Positions 1-8,081 are shown, counted from the stretch's first letter. The stretch is 9,641 nt of DNA from Rhodobacterales bacterium (GCA_013298485.1 JAAFHS010000055.1:1-9641), one strand, 5' to 3'. Numbers and translations: made by a program. Notes: a model not told the origin generated them from the letters alone.

Positions 1-526
1 GCGGCGCTTTGCCGAACAGGGATTTCACGCGGTCTCGCTGGATGCCTTATCGGCCGAGGCGGGCGTGACACGCGGCGCGCTGCACCATCATTTCACCAAC
101 AAGGCGGGGCTGTTCGAGGCGGTCGTGCACCGGATCGACGCCGAAATCGGGGCCGAACTTGATGCGTTGTGGGACACGGTTCCCGATCCCTGGCTTGGGT
201 TTCAGGCCTGCTATCACGCCTATCTTGATGCCGTCCTGCGCCCCGATCTGCGCCGCATCCTGTTTCAGGACGCCCCTGCCGTCATGGGGGCCAAGGCCTT
301 TGACATTCTGCTGAATTCGGGACTTGCGGAGGTCATCGCCGTGCTCGACGCCTTGATCTGCGCGGGCCGCGTGCGGGGCAGCGCCGCCGAGCCGCTGGCG
401 CATCTGATCAACGGCGCAATCATCAACCTGGCCGCCTGGGCGACCGAGGACGAAGCCCGCCGCGCCGTCGCGCATGAGACCCTGTCAATCCTGCTGGCAG
501 GCCTTGAAACCTCAGGCGATAGTTAA
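1..526 (+). CDS. TetR/AcrR family transcriptional regulator, 5' end cut by window
   Basis: This is the C-terminal 174 residues of a TetR-type one-component repressor; the reading frame is open from base 2 and ends with TAA at 524-526. The visible N-terminus is the helix-turn-helix of the family: RRFAEQGFHAVSLDALSAEA, then the recognition helix and the hallmark GVTRGALHHHF-NKAGLF segment. About 15-25 residues are probably missing to the left. The GTG at 65 is a valine inside the HTH, not a start. The remaining helical part would be the ligand-binding and dimerisation domain, which is too variable in this family to predict the ligand. TetR repressors often control an adjacent efflux or catabolic gene; any such partner lies left of the window, because the gene to the right is convergent. 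Family assignment is sure; target and ligand are unknown. Confidence 0.93.
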   Translation, partial: RRFAEQGFHAVSLDALSAEAGVTRGALHHHFTNKAGLFEAVVHRIDAEIGAELDALWDTVPDPWLGFQACYHAYLDAVLRPDLRRILFQDAPAVMGAKAFDILLNSGLAEVIAVLDALICAGRVRGSAAEPLAHLINGAIINLAAWATEDEARRAVAHETLSILLAGLETSGDS

Positions 527-554
527 GGACTACGCCAGAAATACCTGTTTCAAA

Positions 555-579
555 ACAAAAAAACTTACGCAGACTTGCG
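555..579 (-). terminator. Weak intrinsic terminator candidate for the PuuD-like gene
   Basis: Read on the minus strand, a 4-bp stem (CGCA/TGCG, 568-571 and 576-579, loop AGTC) overlaps the end of the gene. It is followed by the stop region and a run of seven T (557-563 as A on plus), then more T-rich sequence. The stem is short, so this is tentative. The plus-strand regulator has no comparable T tract here. Confidence 0.3.
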
Positions 580-1347
580 CAGTCCATCACGCCCGGCCCA
601 GGCCGCCACTGCCGCCCCGAAGGCGGCAAACAGCGGTTGTGACACAGGGTCCTCGCCCGCGCGCCATTCCGGATGCCACTGCACCGACAGCGTAAATCCC
701 GGCGCGTCCTTGACATAGATCGCCTCTGGCGTGCCATCCGGGGCCAGCCCGTCGATCACGATGCGTCCACCCGGAATGGCGATCCCCTGCCCGTGCAGCG
801 AATTCGTCATCACCTCGGGCGCGCCCATCAGGCGGTGGAACACGCCCCCTTCGGTGAACCGCACCGCATGGCGCAGCGCGAACTTTTCCGCAACCGTGCC
901 GTCAGGCGGCATCCGGTGGTTCATCCGCCCCGGCAGATCGCGAATCTCGGGGTAAAGCGTGCCGCCCATGGCCACATTCACCTCTTGAAAACCCCGGCAA
1001 ATCCCCAGAAACGGCTGCCCCCGCTCCACACAGGCGCGGATCAGCGGCAGGGTGATCGCATCGCGGCAGCGGTCGAAACAGCCATGCGCGGGGGTTTCAT
1101 CCTCGCCATATTCGGACGGATGCACATTGGGCCGACCGCCCGTCAGAAGAAAGCCGTCACACAGATCCATCAGCTCAGGGACCGAGACGAAACGCGGGTC
1201 GGTCGGGATCATCAGCGGCACACAGCCCGAGACTTGCGCCACGGCTTCGGAGTTATAGACACCTGTCGCGTGGACGACATAATCATCGTTCAAGATCGAA
1301 ATATTGCCGATGATCCCCACAACGGGTCGGCGTGTCGAAAGCGCCAT
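565..1347 (-). CDS. Class I glutamine amidotransferase-like hydrolase (PuuD / peptidase C26 type)
   Basis: This 260-residue cytosolic enzyme belongs to the gamma-glutamyl-gamma-aminobutyrate hydrolase family, which cleaves gamma-glutamyl amides in putrescine/polyamine breakdown. The catalytic triad is visible: nucleophile Cys117 in the elbow GICRGFQEVNVAMGGTLYP, and His225 and Glu227 in QWHPEW. Other family segments are LLTGGRPNVHPSEYG (near 67-81) and NSLHGQG. Length is normal for the family. The ATG at 1345-1347 has only a weak GGGA-type ribosome site, but a -10-like TATGAT lies about 36 bases upstream. In known Puu pathways the gene sits with a glutamyl-putrescine synthetase and oxidase; none is present here, so the exact substrate is open. 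It converges on the TetR gene and diverges from the DUF305 gene. The fold and catalytic class are clear; the physiological role is inferred. Confidence 0.88.
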   Translation of the reverse strand: MALSTRRPVVGIIGNISILNDDYVVHATGVYNSEAVAQVSGCVPLMIPTDPRFVSVPELMDLCDGFLLTGGRPNVHPSEYGEDETPAHGCFDRCRDAITLPLIRACVERGQPFLGICRGFQEVNVAMGGTLYPEIRDLPGRMNHRMPPDGTVAEKFALRHAVRFTEGGVFHRLMGAPEVMTNSLHGQGIAIPGGRIVIDGLAPDGTPEAIYVKDAPGFTLSVQWHPEWRAGEDPVSQPLFAAFGAAVAAWAGRDGLRKSA

Positions 1348-1382
1348 CTGGTCCCATGCCTGTGTTGTGACCTACACACTTT

Positions 1383-1411
1383 ATCATACCCCCAACAGGC
1401 CGCATGGGGAA
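1383..1411 (-). promoter_or_regulatory. Candidate promoter of the PuuD-like gene
   Basis: On the minus strand a good -10 hexamer, TATGAT (1383-1388), lies 17 bases downstream of a poor -35, TTCCCC (1406-1411). Transcription would start near 1376 and give a leader of roughly 28 bases. The -10 and -35 fall inside an imperfect dyad, CATACC at 1385-1390 and GGTATG at 1412-1417. This arrangement suggests regulation, but no factor can be named. Confidence 0.4.
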
Positions 1412-1420
1412 GGTATGGAA

Positions 1421-1438
1421 ATGCAACATATGGTGCAT
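1421..1438. promoter_or_regulatory. 18-bp imperfect palindrome, possible operator
   Basis: ATGCAACATATGGTGCAT is symmetrical except for one mismatched pair. It sits in the divergent region between the PuuD-like and DUF305 genes, just upstream of the candidate minus-strand promoter. It recalls the TGCAC...GTGCA pattern of NtrC sites, but the half-site spacing is one base short and one arm is imperfect, so I do not assign it to NtrC. Confidence 0.4.
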
Positions 1439-1561
1439 TTTCGCAGGCATTGCCGCATATTCATGCAGATACCCTGCCCCGATGCCGCCTCTTCACACAG
1501 CCTTGTGTTTCCTTTCGGTCTGCCGCATCCCATACATCCGCCATCCTGACAGGAGGTTTCG

Positions 1562-1960
1562 ATGACAAGACTGGCCTTGACCGCAGCCTTATGTGCTGCC
1601 ATCGCGCTGCCGCTTTTCGCGCAGACGGCTGAAGAACCCGCTGTTGATCATTCCACCATGGACCATTCAAACATGGACATGACCGACACTGCGACAGGCG
1701 ATGAAAGCGCCTCCACCCGCGCCTTCAAAGCGGCGAGCGTGAAGATGCATAGCGACATGGCAATCACGTATTCCGGCAATGCCGATATCGACTTCATCCG
1801 TGGTATGATCCCGCATCATCAGGGGGCGGTGGATGCGGCCCGCATCGTGCTGGAACACGGGTCCGACCCCGAAGTGCGCAAATTCGCCGAAAGCGTGATC
1901 GCCGCCCAGGAGGCCGAGATTGCCTGGATGACCGGCTGGCTGGCAAAGGCCGAACAATAA
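1562..1960 (+). CDS. Secreted DUF305-family Met/His-rich protein, probable copper binding
   Basis: This 132-residue protein starts with a signal peptide (basic MTR, hydrophobic residues 4-19, likely cleavage after A20 in LPLFA/QTAEE), so it should act in the periplasm. Residues 29-40 carry a Met/His/Asp cluster, DHSTMDHSNMDM, typical of copper-binding segments. The DUF305 domain follows, with its hallmark FIRGMIPHHQGAVDAA (78-93; His85, His86) plus His63 and Met66. DUF305 proteins are ferritin-like four-helix proteins; the cyanobacterial member CopM binds copper. The ATG at 1562 is set by a perfect AGGAGG at 1551-1556 with a 5-base gap. It diverges from the PuuD-like gene and is followed 57 bases later by denD with no terminator that I can see. 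Domain and secretion are clear; copper as the ligand is inference from the motif. Confidence 0.9.
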   Translation: MTRLALTAALCAAIALPLFAQTAEEPAVDHSTMDHSNMDMTDTATGDESASTRAFKAASVKMHSDMAITYSGNADIDFIRGMIPHHQGAVDAARIVLEHGSDPEVRKFAESVIAAQEAEIAWMTGWLAKAEQ

Positions 1961-2017
1961 CCCTTCACGCGATGCGGCCTGCATGATTGACTGCCCTCCA
2001 GATCGGGGGGCCATGAC

Positions 2018-2971
2018 ATGCATATCCTTATCATCGGTGCGGCGGGCATGCTGGGCCGCAAGCTGGCCACGGCCATTGTCAGCGGCGCGCTGCCTGCCAC
2101 ACAGCTGACATTGGCCGATGTTCTGGTGCCACCGGCACCCCGCAGCGACATCCCGACCGATGTCATCGCCCTGAACCTGACCGAGACAGGTGCCGCGCAG
2201 CGCCTGATCGCGGCCCGCCCCGACATCATCTATCACCTCGCCGCGATTGTCAGCGCCGAGGCCGAGGCAGACTTTGCACGCGGCTATGCCATCAACCTTG
2301 ATGCCACCCGCGCCCTCTTCGATGCGATCCGCCTGACGCCCGGCTACCGCCCGCGCGTCATTTTCGCCTCGTCCATCGCGGTGTTCGGCGCGCCCCTGCC
2401 CGATGTCATCCCCGATGATTTCCACCTGACACCCCGGTCGAGTTACGGCACGCAGAAGGCCATGGCCGAGATGCTGCTCGCCGATTACACCCGGCGCGGG
2501 TTTCTGGACGGCATGGCCCTGCGCCTGCCCACGATCTGCATCCGCTCCGGCGCGCCGAACAAGGCCGCATCCAGCTTTTTCTCGGGCATCCTGCGCGAAC
2601 CCCTGAACGGGCTGCCCGCGATCCTGCCCGTCCGCGACACCCTGCGCCACTGGTTCGCCAGCCCCCGCGCGGCCACGGGTTTTTTCATCCATGCCGCCCG
2701 CCTCGATACCGCCCGCCTGAATGGACAGACAGCCCTCAACATGCCCGGTCTTTCCGCCACCGTGGCCGATCAGATCGCCGCCCTGCGCACCCATGCCGGG
2801 AATGACGCCGTGGCCCTGATCCGCCACGCACCCGACGATGCGATCATCCGGATCGTCGAAAGCTGGCCCCGCGCGTTTGATACGGTCCGCGCAACCGCCT
2901 TGGGCTTTACGGCCGAAACCAGCTTTGATCAGATCCTTCAGGTCTATCGCGAAGACGACCTGCCAAGCTGA
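2018..2971 (+). CDS. denD: D-erythronate dehydrogenase (NAD-dependent epimerase/dehydratase family)
   Basis: This 317-residue short-chain dehydrogenase/reductase oxidises D-erythronate at C2 with NAD to the 2-oxo acid in tetronate (four-carbon sugar acid) catabolism. The Rossmann motif GAAGMLG (Gly7, Gly10, Gly13) opens the protein. The active site is formed by Ser118/Ser119 in FASSIAVFG and by Tyr143 and Lys147 in SSYGTQK. The stretches PDVIPDDFHLTP, GFLDGMALRLPTICIR and PNKAASSFFSGI-REPL are characteristic of the DenD subfamily rather than of sugar-nucleotide epimerases. The ATG at 2018 follows a G6 run (2005-2010) that can serve as ribosome site; an ATG at 2013 is out of frame. The usual partners (OtnK/DenK kinase, OtnC or the OtnI isomerase) are not in the window, so the gene looks orphaned unless they are elsewhere. 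Subfamily assignment is by recalled sequence pattern and is fairly firm. Confidence 0.87.
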   Translation: MHILIIGAAGMLGRKLATAIVSGALPATQLTLADVLVPPAPRSDIPTDVIALNLTETGAAQRLIAARPDIIYHLAAIVSAEAEADFARGYAINLDATRALFDAIRLTPGYRPRVIFASSIAVFGAPLPDVIPDDFHLTPRSSYGTQKAMAEMLLADYTRRGFLDGMALRLPTICIRSGAPNKAASSFFSGILREPLNGLPAILPVRDTLRHWFASPRAATGFFIHAARLDTARLNGQTALNMPGLSATVADQIAALRTHAGNDAVALIRHAPDDAIIRIVESWPRAFDTVRATALGFTAETSFDQILQVYREDDLPS

Positions 2972-2984
2972 CCCCATCTTCCTT

Positions 2985-3049
2985 TCTGCAAAAATATCCT
3001 CGGGGGTGAGCGCTGCAGGCGCGAGGGGGCAGAAGGCCCCCTTCTTTCT
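2985..3049 (+). terminator. Two-hairpin terminator element between denD and the aminotransferase
   Basis: After the denD stop comes a block with two stem-loops. The first is GCGC/GCGC (3010-3013 and 3019-3022, loop TGCAG). The second is GGGGGC/GCCCCC (3025-3030 and 3036-3041, loop AGAAG), followed by the pyrimidine-rich tail TTCTTTCT, a plausible intrinsic terminator for denD. The preceding CTGCAAAAATATCCTCGGGGG block reads on the minus strand as a stem-proximal T-rich stretch, so the element may also serve the convergent aminotransferase gene. Confidence 0.6.
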
Positions 3050-3051
3050 GC

Positions 3052-4239
3052 TCAGCCTGCCACAACCTGCGTCGCCGCTGCCAGCCCCGGCCCATGGGCA
3101 ATCCCCAAGGCGGCCAGCCCTGCCTCGATCACCGCGAGCGCACCCAGCGTCATATGCGCATTCACATGCCCCATATGCGCGATCCTCAGCCAGCCATCCG
3201 CCTGCGGGTCGGCCTCGGTGCCCATCCCCAACCCGATGCCCAGTGTCACCCCTGCCTCGCGCTCCACCCATGCCCGCAATCGCGTGGCATCCGGCGCACC
3301 GAACCGCGCCGATGTCACCGAACACCCTCGCGCGGCCACGTCTGCGACGTTCAGCGCGATGGCCGCGTTCCCTGCTCCCCAGCCCTCTACCGCCGCCCAG
3401 ACCGCTGCCGCCAGCCGCCGATGCCGCGCCCAGATGGCGGGCAGGCCTTCCTCGGCGATCATGTCCAGCGCCTCGCGCAGGCCGTACAGATGATGCGTGG
3501 GGGCGGTGCCGCACCACAATTGCCAGAACTCGGTCGCCTCACAACGCGGATTCCAGTTCCAGTAGGGCGTGCGCAGATCGGCCTGCACCGCCTTTGCCCG
3601 ATCGTTGAACCACACAAACCCCATGCCGGGCGGCGTCATCAGGCCTTTCTGGCTGGCCGCCACCGTCACATCCGCGCCCCAGGCATCCATATGGTATTCA
3701 TCGCAGCCCAGCGACGCGATGCAGTCAATCGCCAGCAGCGCAGGGTGGCCCACCGCGTCCAAGACGCCGCGCAAGGCCGCCACATCGGTCTTGACCGTGC
3801 TCGACGTATCGACATGCGTGGCGAGCACGGCCTTGATCGCGTACCCCTTATCCGCCCTGAGGGCGGCCTCCACCCGGTTCAGATCGGGCGCGGCATGCCG
3901 CCCGAAATCCAGCATCGCCACGTCAATCCCCATGCCCCGCGCATGGTTGGCCCAGCTCAGGCCGAACTGCCCGCAAGCCAGCACAAGGGCACGGTCGCCC
4001 CGGCTGAACAGGTTGGCATTCGCCGCCTCCCACACGCCATGCCCGTTGGCGATGTAGCCTGCCACATGGCCCTGCGTGCCCGCCAGCGCCTTCAGGTCCG
4101 GCCACAGGCCTGCCACCATGTCATGCAGCGGGCCGTCATAGATGTTCGGACTGCCCCGGTGCATCGCCCGCTGCACCCTATCGGGGATGACTGACGGGCC
4201 GGGAATGGCAAGATAGGGATGACCATGGGCAAGCGACAT
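3052..4239 (-). CDS. Class V PLP-dependent aminotransferase (alanine/serine-glyoxylate type)
   Basis: This 395-residue fold-type I PLP enzyme is probably a cytosolic aminotransferase using a small amino acid or glyoxylate. The N-terminus YLAIPGPSVIPDRVQRAM matches the PGP substrate loop of the alanine-glyoxylate/serine-glyoxylate group. Asp172 in AIDCIAS should contact the PLP ring nitrogen, and Lys198 in ASQKGLMTPPGMGF is the Schiff-base lysine. WLRIAHMGHVN near the C-terminus carries the arginine expected to hold the substrate carboxylate. I chose the ATG at 4237-4239 because GGAG lies nine bases upstream and the family begins there; an ATG at 4267-4269 would add ten atypical residues without a ribosome site. 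It converges on denD and diverges from the exporter gene. The family is clear; the amino donor and acceptor cannot be read from the sequence. It does not resemble BhcA of the beta-hydroxyaspartate cycle at the N-terminus. Confidence 0.88.
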   Translation of the reverse strand: MSLAHGHPYLAIPGPSVIPDRVQRAMHRGSPNIYDGPLHDMVAGLWPDLKALAGTQGHVAGYIANGHGVWEAANANLFSRGDRALVLACGQFGLSWANHARGMGIDVAMLDFGRHAAPDLNRVEAALRADKGYAIKAVLATHVDTSSTVKTDVAALRGVLDAVGHPALLAIDCIASLGCDEYHMDAWGADVTVAASQKGLMTPPGMGFVWFNDRAKAVQADLRTPYWNWNPRCEATEFWQLWCGTAPTHHLYGLREALDMIAEEGLPAIWARHRRLAAAVWAAVEGWGAGNAAIALNVADVAARGCSVTSARFGAPDATRLRAWVEREAGVTLGIGLGMGTEADPQADGWLRIAHMGHVNAHMTLGALAVIEAGLAALGIAHGPGLAAATQVVAG

Positions 4240-4291
4240 GCGGGGTAACTCCGAACAGGGGTGACGCATTGGCTAACACCGCCGATCCCCC

Positions 4292-4307
4292 GCCGCAACC
4301 TTGCGGC
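4292..4307. promoter_or_regulatory. Inverted repeat in the divergent aminotransferase/exporter region
   Basis: GCCGCAA-CC-TTGCGGC gives seven paired bases on each side of a two-base centre. Its right arm contains TTGCGG (4301-4306), which could be a -35 for the exporter with a poor -10, GCTAAG (4323-4328), 16 bases away. An operator over the -35 is possible, but the promoter itself is weakly supported. Confidence 0.3.
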
Positions 4308-4348
4308 CCGGTGATGTTTCGGGCTAAGTCACCGCCCGAGACCCTTGC

Positions 4349-4354
4349 AGAAGG
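4349..4354 (+). promoter_or_regulatory. Ribosome binding site that decides the exporter start
   Basis: AGAAGG lies eight bases before the TTG at 4363-4365. The alternative TTG at 4345 has only GAG upstream, and the first ATG in frame (4405) has no Shine-Dalgarno match. The site therefore favours TTG 4363. Confidence 0.5.
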
Positions 4355-4362
4355 CAACGCCC

Positions 4363-6123
<1,761 letters not shown>

Positions 6124-6124
6124 G

Positions 6125-6877
6125 ATGGGCGAGATCGCCGCGGATCGCACTGTCTGGCAGGTGACGGGCAAAGATGCCCTGCCCTTCCTGCAGGGTCTGG
6201 TCAGCAATGATGTGCTGCCCCTGGGCCGTGGCCCGGGCATCGTCTGGGCGGCACTGCTGACGCCGCAGGGCAAGTATCTGGCGGATTTCTTTGTCGTCGC
6301 GACGGCTGACACCCTGCTGATCGATATTGCGACACCGCTGGCGGATGCCACACTGCGGCGTCTGACCATGTACCGCCTGCGCGCGGATGTGCAGATCGCC
6401 CTAACCGACCTGCCCGTCACACGCGGCCTTGGCCCTGCCCTCGACCGGGCCTTTGCCGACCCGCGCCACCCCGCAATGGGCTGGCGCGGCTATGGCCTGC
6501 CGGGCACGCCTGCATCCATCGACTGGGACGCCATCCGCGTCGCCCACCTGATCCCCGAAGCCGGGCGCGAACTGATCCCTGATGACAGCTATCTGCTGGA
6601 AATGGGGTTTGAACGCCTGCACGGCGTCGACTTCCGCAAGGGCTGCTATGTCGGGCAGGAGGTGACGGCGCGGATGAAACACAAGACCGACCTGCGCAAG
6701 GGGCTTTCGCGGGTCCACCTTGACGGAATTGCAACCGAAGGCGATGTGATCACATCACAGGGCAAACCTGCGGGAATACTGCATACCGTCGCAGGCAAAG
6801 ATGCGCTGGCCTATCTGCGATTTGAACGCGCGGAAGGTGCCATGACGGCGGGCGCGGCACAGGTGTTTCTGGTCTGA
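6125..6877 (+). CDS. ygfZ: YgfZ / GcvT-like Fe-S cluster assembly protein (CAF17 family)
   Basis: This 250-residue cytosolic protein belongs to the folate-binding YgfZ family, which supports maturation or repair of certain [4Fe-4S] enzymes such as MiaB. The diagnostic motif KGCYVGQE is at 172-179 with the essential Cys174, followed by VTARMKHK. The N-terminal part (WQVTGKDALPFLQGLVSNDV, TPQGKYLADFFV) matches the GcvT-like fold. At 250 residues it is somewhat shorter than E. coli YgfZ, as is common in alphaproteobacteria. The start at 6125 is supported by AAGGAGA six bases upstream and a one-base gap to the exporter stop; in-frame upstream codons fall inside the exporter and are not used. It converges on efp across a palindrome. 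The assignment is firm; the reason for its pairing with an ABC exporter is not known to me. Confidence 0.92.
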   Translation: MGEIAADRTVWQVTGKDALPFLQGLVSNDVLPLGRGPGIVWAALLTPQGKYLADFFVVATADTLLIDIATPLADATLRRLTMYRLRADVQIALTDLPVTRGLGPALDRAFADPRHPAMGWRGYGLPGTPASIDWDAIRVAHLIPEAGRELIPDDSYLLEMGFERLHGVDFRKGCYVGQEVTARMKHKTDLRKGLSRVHLDGIATEGDVITSQGKPAGILHTVAGKDALAYLRFERAEGAMTAGAAQVFLV

Positions 6878-6879
6878 AT

Positions 6880-6906
6880 GGCTAATTTTTCTGCGAAAAA
6901 TTAGCC
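6880..6906. terminator. 27-base palindrome between convergent ygfZ and efp
   Basis: GGCTAATTTTTC (6880-6891), loop TGC and GAAAAATTAGCC (6895-6906) form a perfect 12-bp stem that fills almost the whole 31-base gap. It reads the same on both strands, so it can act as a bidirectional terminator for both genes. The T runs are inside the stem rather than after it, so it is not a textbook intrinsic terminator. Confidence 0.6.
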
Positions 6907-6908
6907 CC

Positions 6909-7472
6909 TCACGCCCGTTCGGAATATTCCATCAGCTCCGTATGCACGATGATCTCTTCATCCGGCCCCACGAACGGCGGGATCATGATCCGCACGCCAT
7001 TGTCCAGGATCGCGGGCTTAAAGCTGTTCGCCGCTGTCTGACCCTTCTGCACCGGTTCCGTATCTACCACCCGGCACTTCACCTTCTGCGGGATCTGCAC
7101 CGAAAGTGGTTCTTCCCCGAAATACTGTACCGTTGCCGTCATGCCGTCCTGCAGGAACGGCCGCCGGTCGCCCAGCAGGTCTGCATCAATCTCGGTCTGC
7201 TCGAACGTCTCGCCATCCATGAACACCAGCCGCCCGTCGGTTTCATAAAGGAACTGCTGGTCCTTGTTTTCCAGCTCCACCCGCTCCACCTTGTCTTCCG
7301 ACCGGAAGCGTTCGTTCAACTTGCGCCCGTCGCGCAGGTTCTTCAGCTCCACCTGCGCAAAGGCGCCGCCCTTGCCCGGCTTGACATGGTTCACCTTCAC
7401 CGCCGCCCACAGGCCTGCGTCATGTTCCAGCACGAAGCCCGGCTTGATTTCGTTTCCGTTGATCTTCGGCAT
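6909..7472 (-). CDS. efp: Elongation factor P
   Basis: EF-P binds between the ribosomal P and E sites and relieves stalling at consecutive prolines. The 187-residue length is standard. The N-terminal KOW-like domain contains HVKPGKGGAFAQVELKNL, in which the lysine at the tip (PGKGG) is residue 34, the position modified with beta-lysine by EpmA/EpmB in E. coli. Two OB domains follow, with ETFEQTEI, and DTEPVQKGQTAANSFKPAILDNG-RIMIPPFV near the C-terminus. I placed the start at ATG 7470-7472 because MPKINGNEIKPG matches the family N-terminus and the candidate promoter lies just upstream of it; a longer reading frame to 7544 would run through that promoter. AAGG ten bases upstream is a modest ribosome site. 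No modification enzyme is in the window. It is divergent from the small protein at 7686. Confidence 0.97.
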   Translation of the reverse strand: MPKINGNEIKPGFVLEHDAGLWAAVKVNHVKPGKGGAFAQVELKNLRDGRKLNERFRSEDKVERVELENKDQQFLYETDGRLVFMDGETFEQTEIDADLLGDRRPFLQDGMTATVQYFGEEPLSVQIPQKVKCRVVDTEPVQKGQTAANSFKPAILDNGVRIMIPPFVGPDEEIIVHTELMEYSERA

Positions 7473-7515
7473 TGTGGCAAAACCTTGACAAGAGGTTGAT
7501 CGGATTAAGGCGCAC

Positions 7516-7544
7516 CCTATATATTGGCGATAGTTTGCTGACAA
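7516..7544 (-). promoter_or_regulatory. efp: Candidate sigma-70 promoter of efp
   Basis: On the minus strand TTGTCA (7539-7544, five of six matches to the -35 consensus) is followed after 17 bases by TATAGG (7516-7521, four of six). Transcription would begin near 7509, giving a leader of about 37 bases before the EF-P ATG. Spacing and hexamers are good for a GC-rich genome. Confidence 0.6.
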
Positions 7545-7572
7545 GCCGACTAAATGCAGTAGAGGTTTTCGT

Positions 7573-7602
7573 CAGCCATGTAAAAATTGCATGACAGCCA
7601 TG
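7573..7602. repeat. Direct repeat pair upstream of the 107-residue small protein
   Basis: CAGCCATG followed by an A-rich stretch occurs at 7573-7580 and again at 7595-7602, 22 bases apart (about two helical turns). A shorter CAGCCA recurs at 7643-7648. The pair lies in the 213-base divergent region between efp and the small protein and could be a tandem binding site. Confidence 0.35.
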
Positions 7603-7685
7603 AAAAAACAGTTGCCCCGAATCGAGACTTAGCGGCTAGGTTCAGCCAACATCAGAAAAGACAAGACCAAGAAAAGGACGACGAG

Positions 7686-8009
7686 ATGGCAGATTTCGTT
7701 GATAGCACAGCCTTCAACTTCGAACAGGGCCAACGCGCCCGCAAGCTGTTTGCCGCCGTTGTTCTGGCTGCATTGGATGACGCGATTGCGGATGACAAGA
7801 AATACGGCAATGGCCCTGATCAGATTGCCCGCTGGGCCCGTTCGCGTGATGGGCGCGAGGTTCTGTCCTGCGCCGGGATCGATCCCAATGAACGCGTGGT
7901 TAAGGGCCTGATGGAATTCGTCTCCAAAGGCGTGCGCACCTCGGTGGCCCTGTCGCGCGAAGAAAGCGAACGCCGCCATGCCCTTGAAATGGAAGCAGAA
8001 GCCGCCTGA
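7686..8009 (+). CDS. Conserved small protein of unknown function (possibly DUF6280 family)
   Basis: This 107-residue soluble protein has no signal peptide or membrane segment. It looks all-helical: a helix around RARKLFAAVVLAALDDAIAD (17-36), a basic/aromatic stretch KKYGNGPDQIARWARSRDGREVL, then IDPNERVVKGLMEFVSKGVRTSVALS, and a charged Glu/Arg/Ala-rich tail. I recall near-identical proteins in many Rhodobacterales, annotated as DUF6280, but I cannot confirm the number. The ATG at 7686 is set by AAGGA (7674-7678) seven bases upstream; an in-frame TTG at 7587 has no ribosome site. It is monocistronic: divergent from efp and closed by a strong terminator. I could not define its -10/-35 with confidence; TTGCCC at 7612-7617 is the best -35 candidate. 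No function should be assigned. Confidence 0.85.
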   Translation: MADFVDSTAFNFEQGQRARKLFAAVVLAALDDAIADDKKYGNGPDQIARWARSRDGREVLSCAGIDPNERVVKGLMEFVSKGVRTSVALSREESERRHALEMEAEAA

Positions 8010-8032
8010 ACCGGTCACTGGAACCATTTGCG

Positions 8033-8059
8033 AAAACGCGCCCCTTCGGGCGCGTTTTT
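8033..8059 (+). terminator. Strong intrinsic terminator
   Basis: AAAACGCGCCC (8033-8043), loop CTTC and GGGCGCGTTTT (8048-8058) form a perfect 11-bp stem ending in a five-T run. It closes the 107-residue small-protein gene 23 bases after its stop. The A-rich left flank gives four T on the other strand, so it may also stop minus-strand transcripts of the PopZ-like gene. Confidence 0.9.
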
Positions 8060-8081
8060 CATTTCAATGCATCATCACGGA

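Noticed and set aside
1421..1438. NtrC binding site
   Set aside because: The half-sites are one base closer than the known NtrC spacing and one arm deviates; it is kept only as an unassigned palindrome.
673..1632. A 319-codon open frame on the plus strand across the PuuD-like gene
   Set aside because: It is antisense to a gene with a complete catalytic triad, has His/Arg-rich low-information sequence, and runs through the divergent promoter region.
1667..3517. A 616-codon open frame on the minus strand
   Set aside because: It lies antisense to the DUF305 and denD genes and partly overlaps the aminotransferase. Its Gly/Arg/Ala-rich composition is what reversed GC-rich codons give, and it shows no domain.
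3094..4194. A 366-codon open frame on the plus strand
   Set aside because: It is antisense to the aminotransferase, with no motif and no ribosome site.
4240..4362. Firm divergent promoters for the aminotransferase and exporter
   Set aside because: Only low-scoring hexamers are present on either strand (TTGCGG with GCTAAG or TAGCCA), so I list the inverted repeat but no confident promoter.
7591..7632. A 13-codon leader-like open frame (MTAMKKQLPRIET)
   Set aside because: It has no ribosome site and no attenuator-like hairpins follow it, so it is likely chance.
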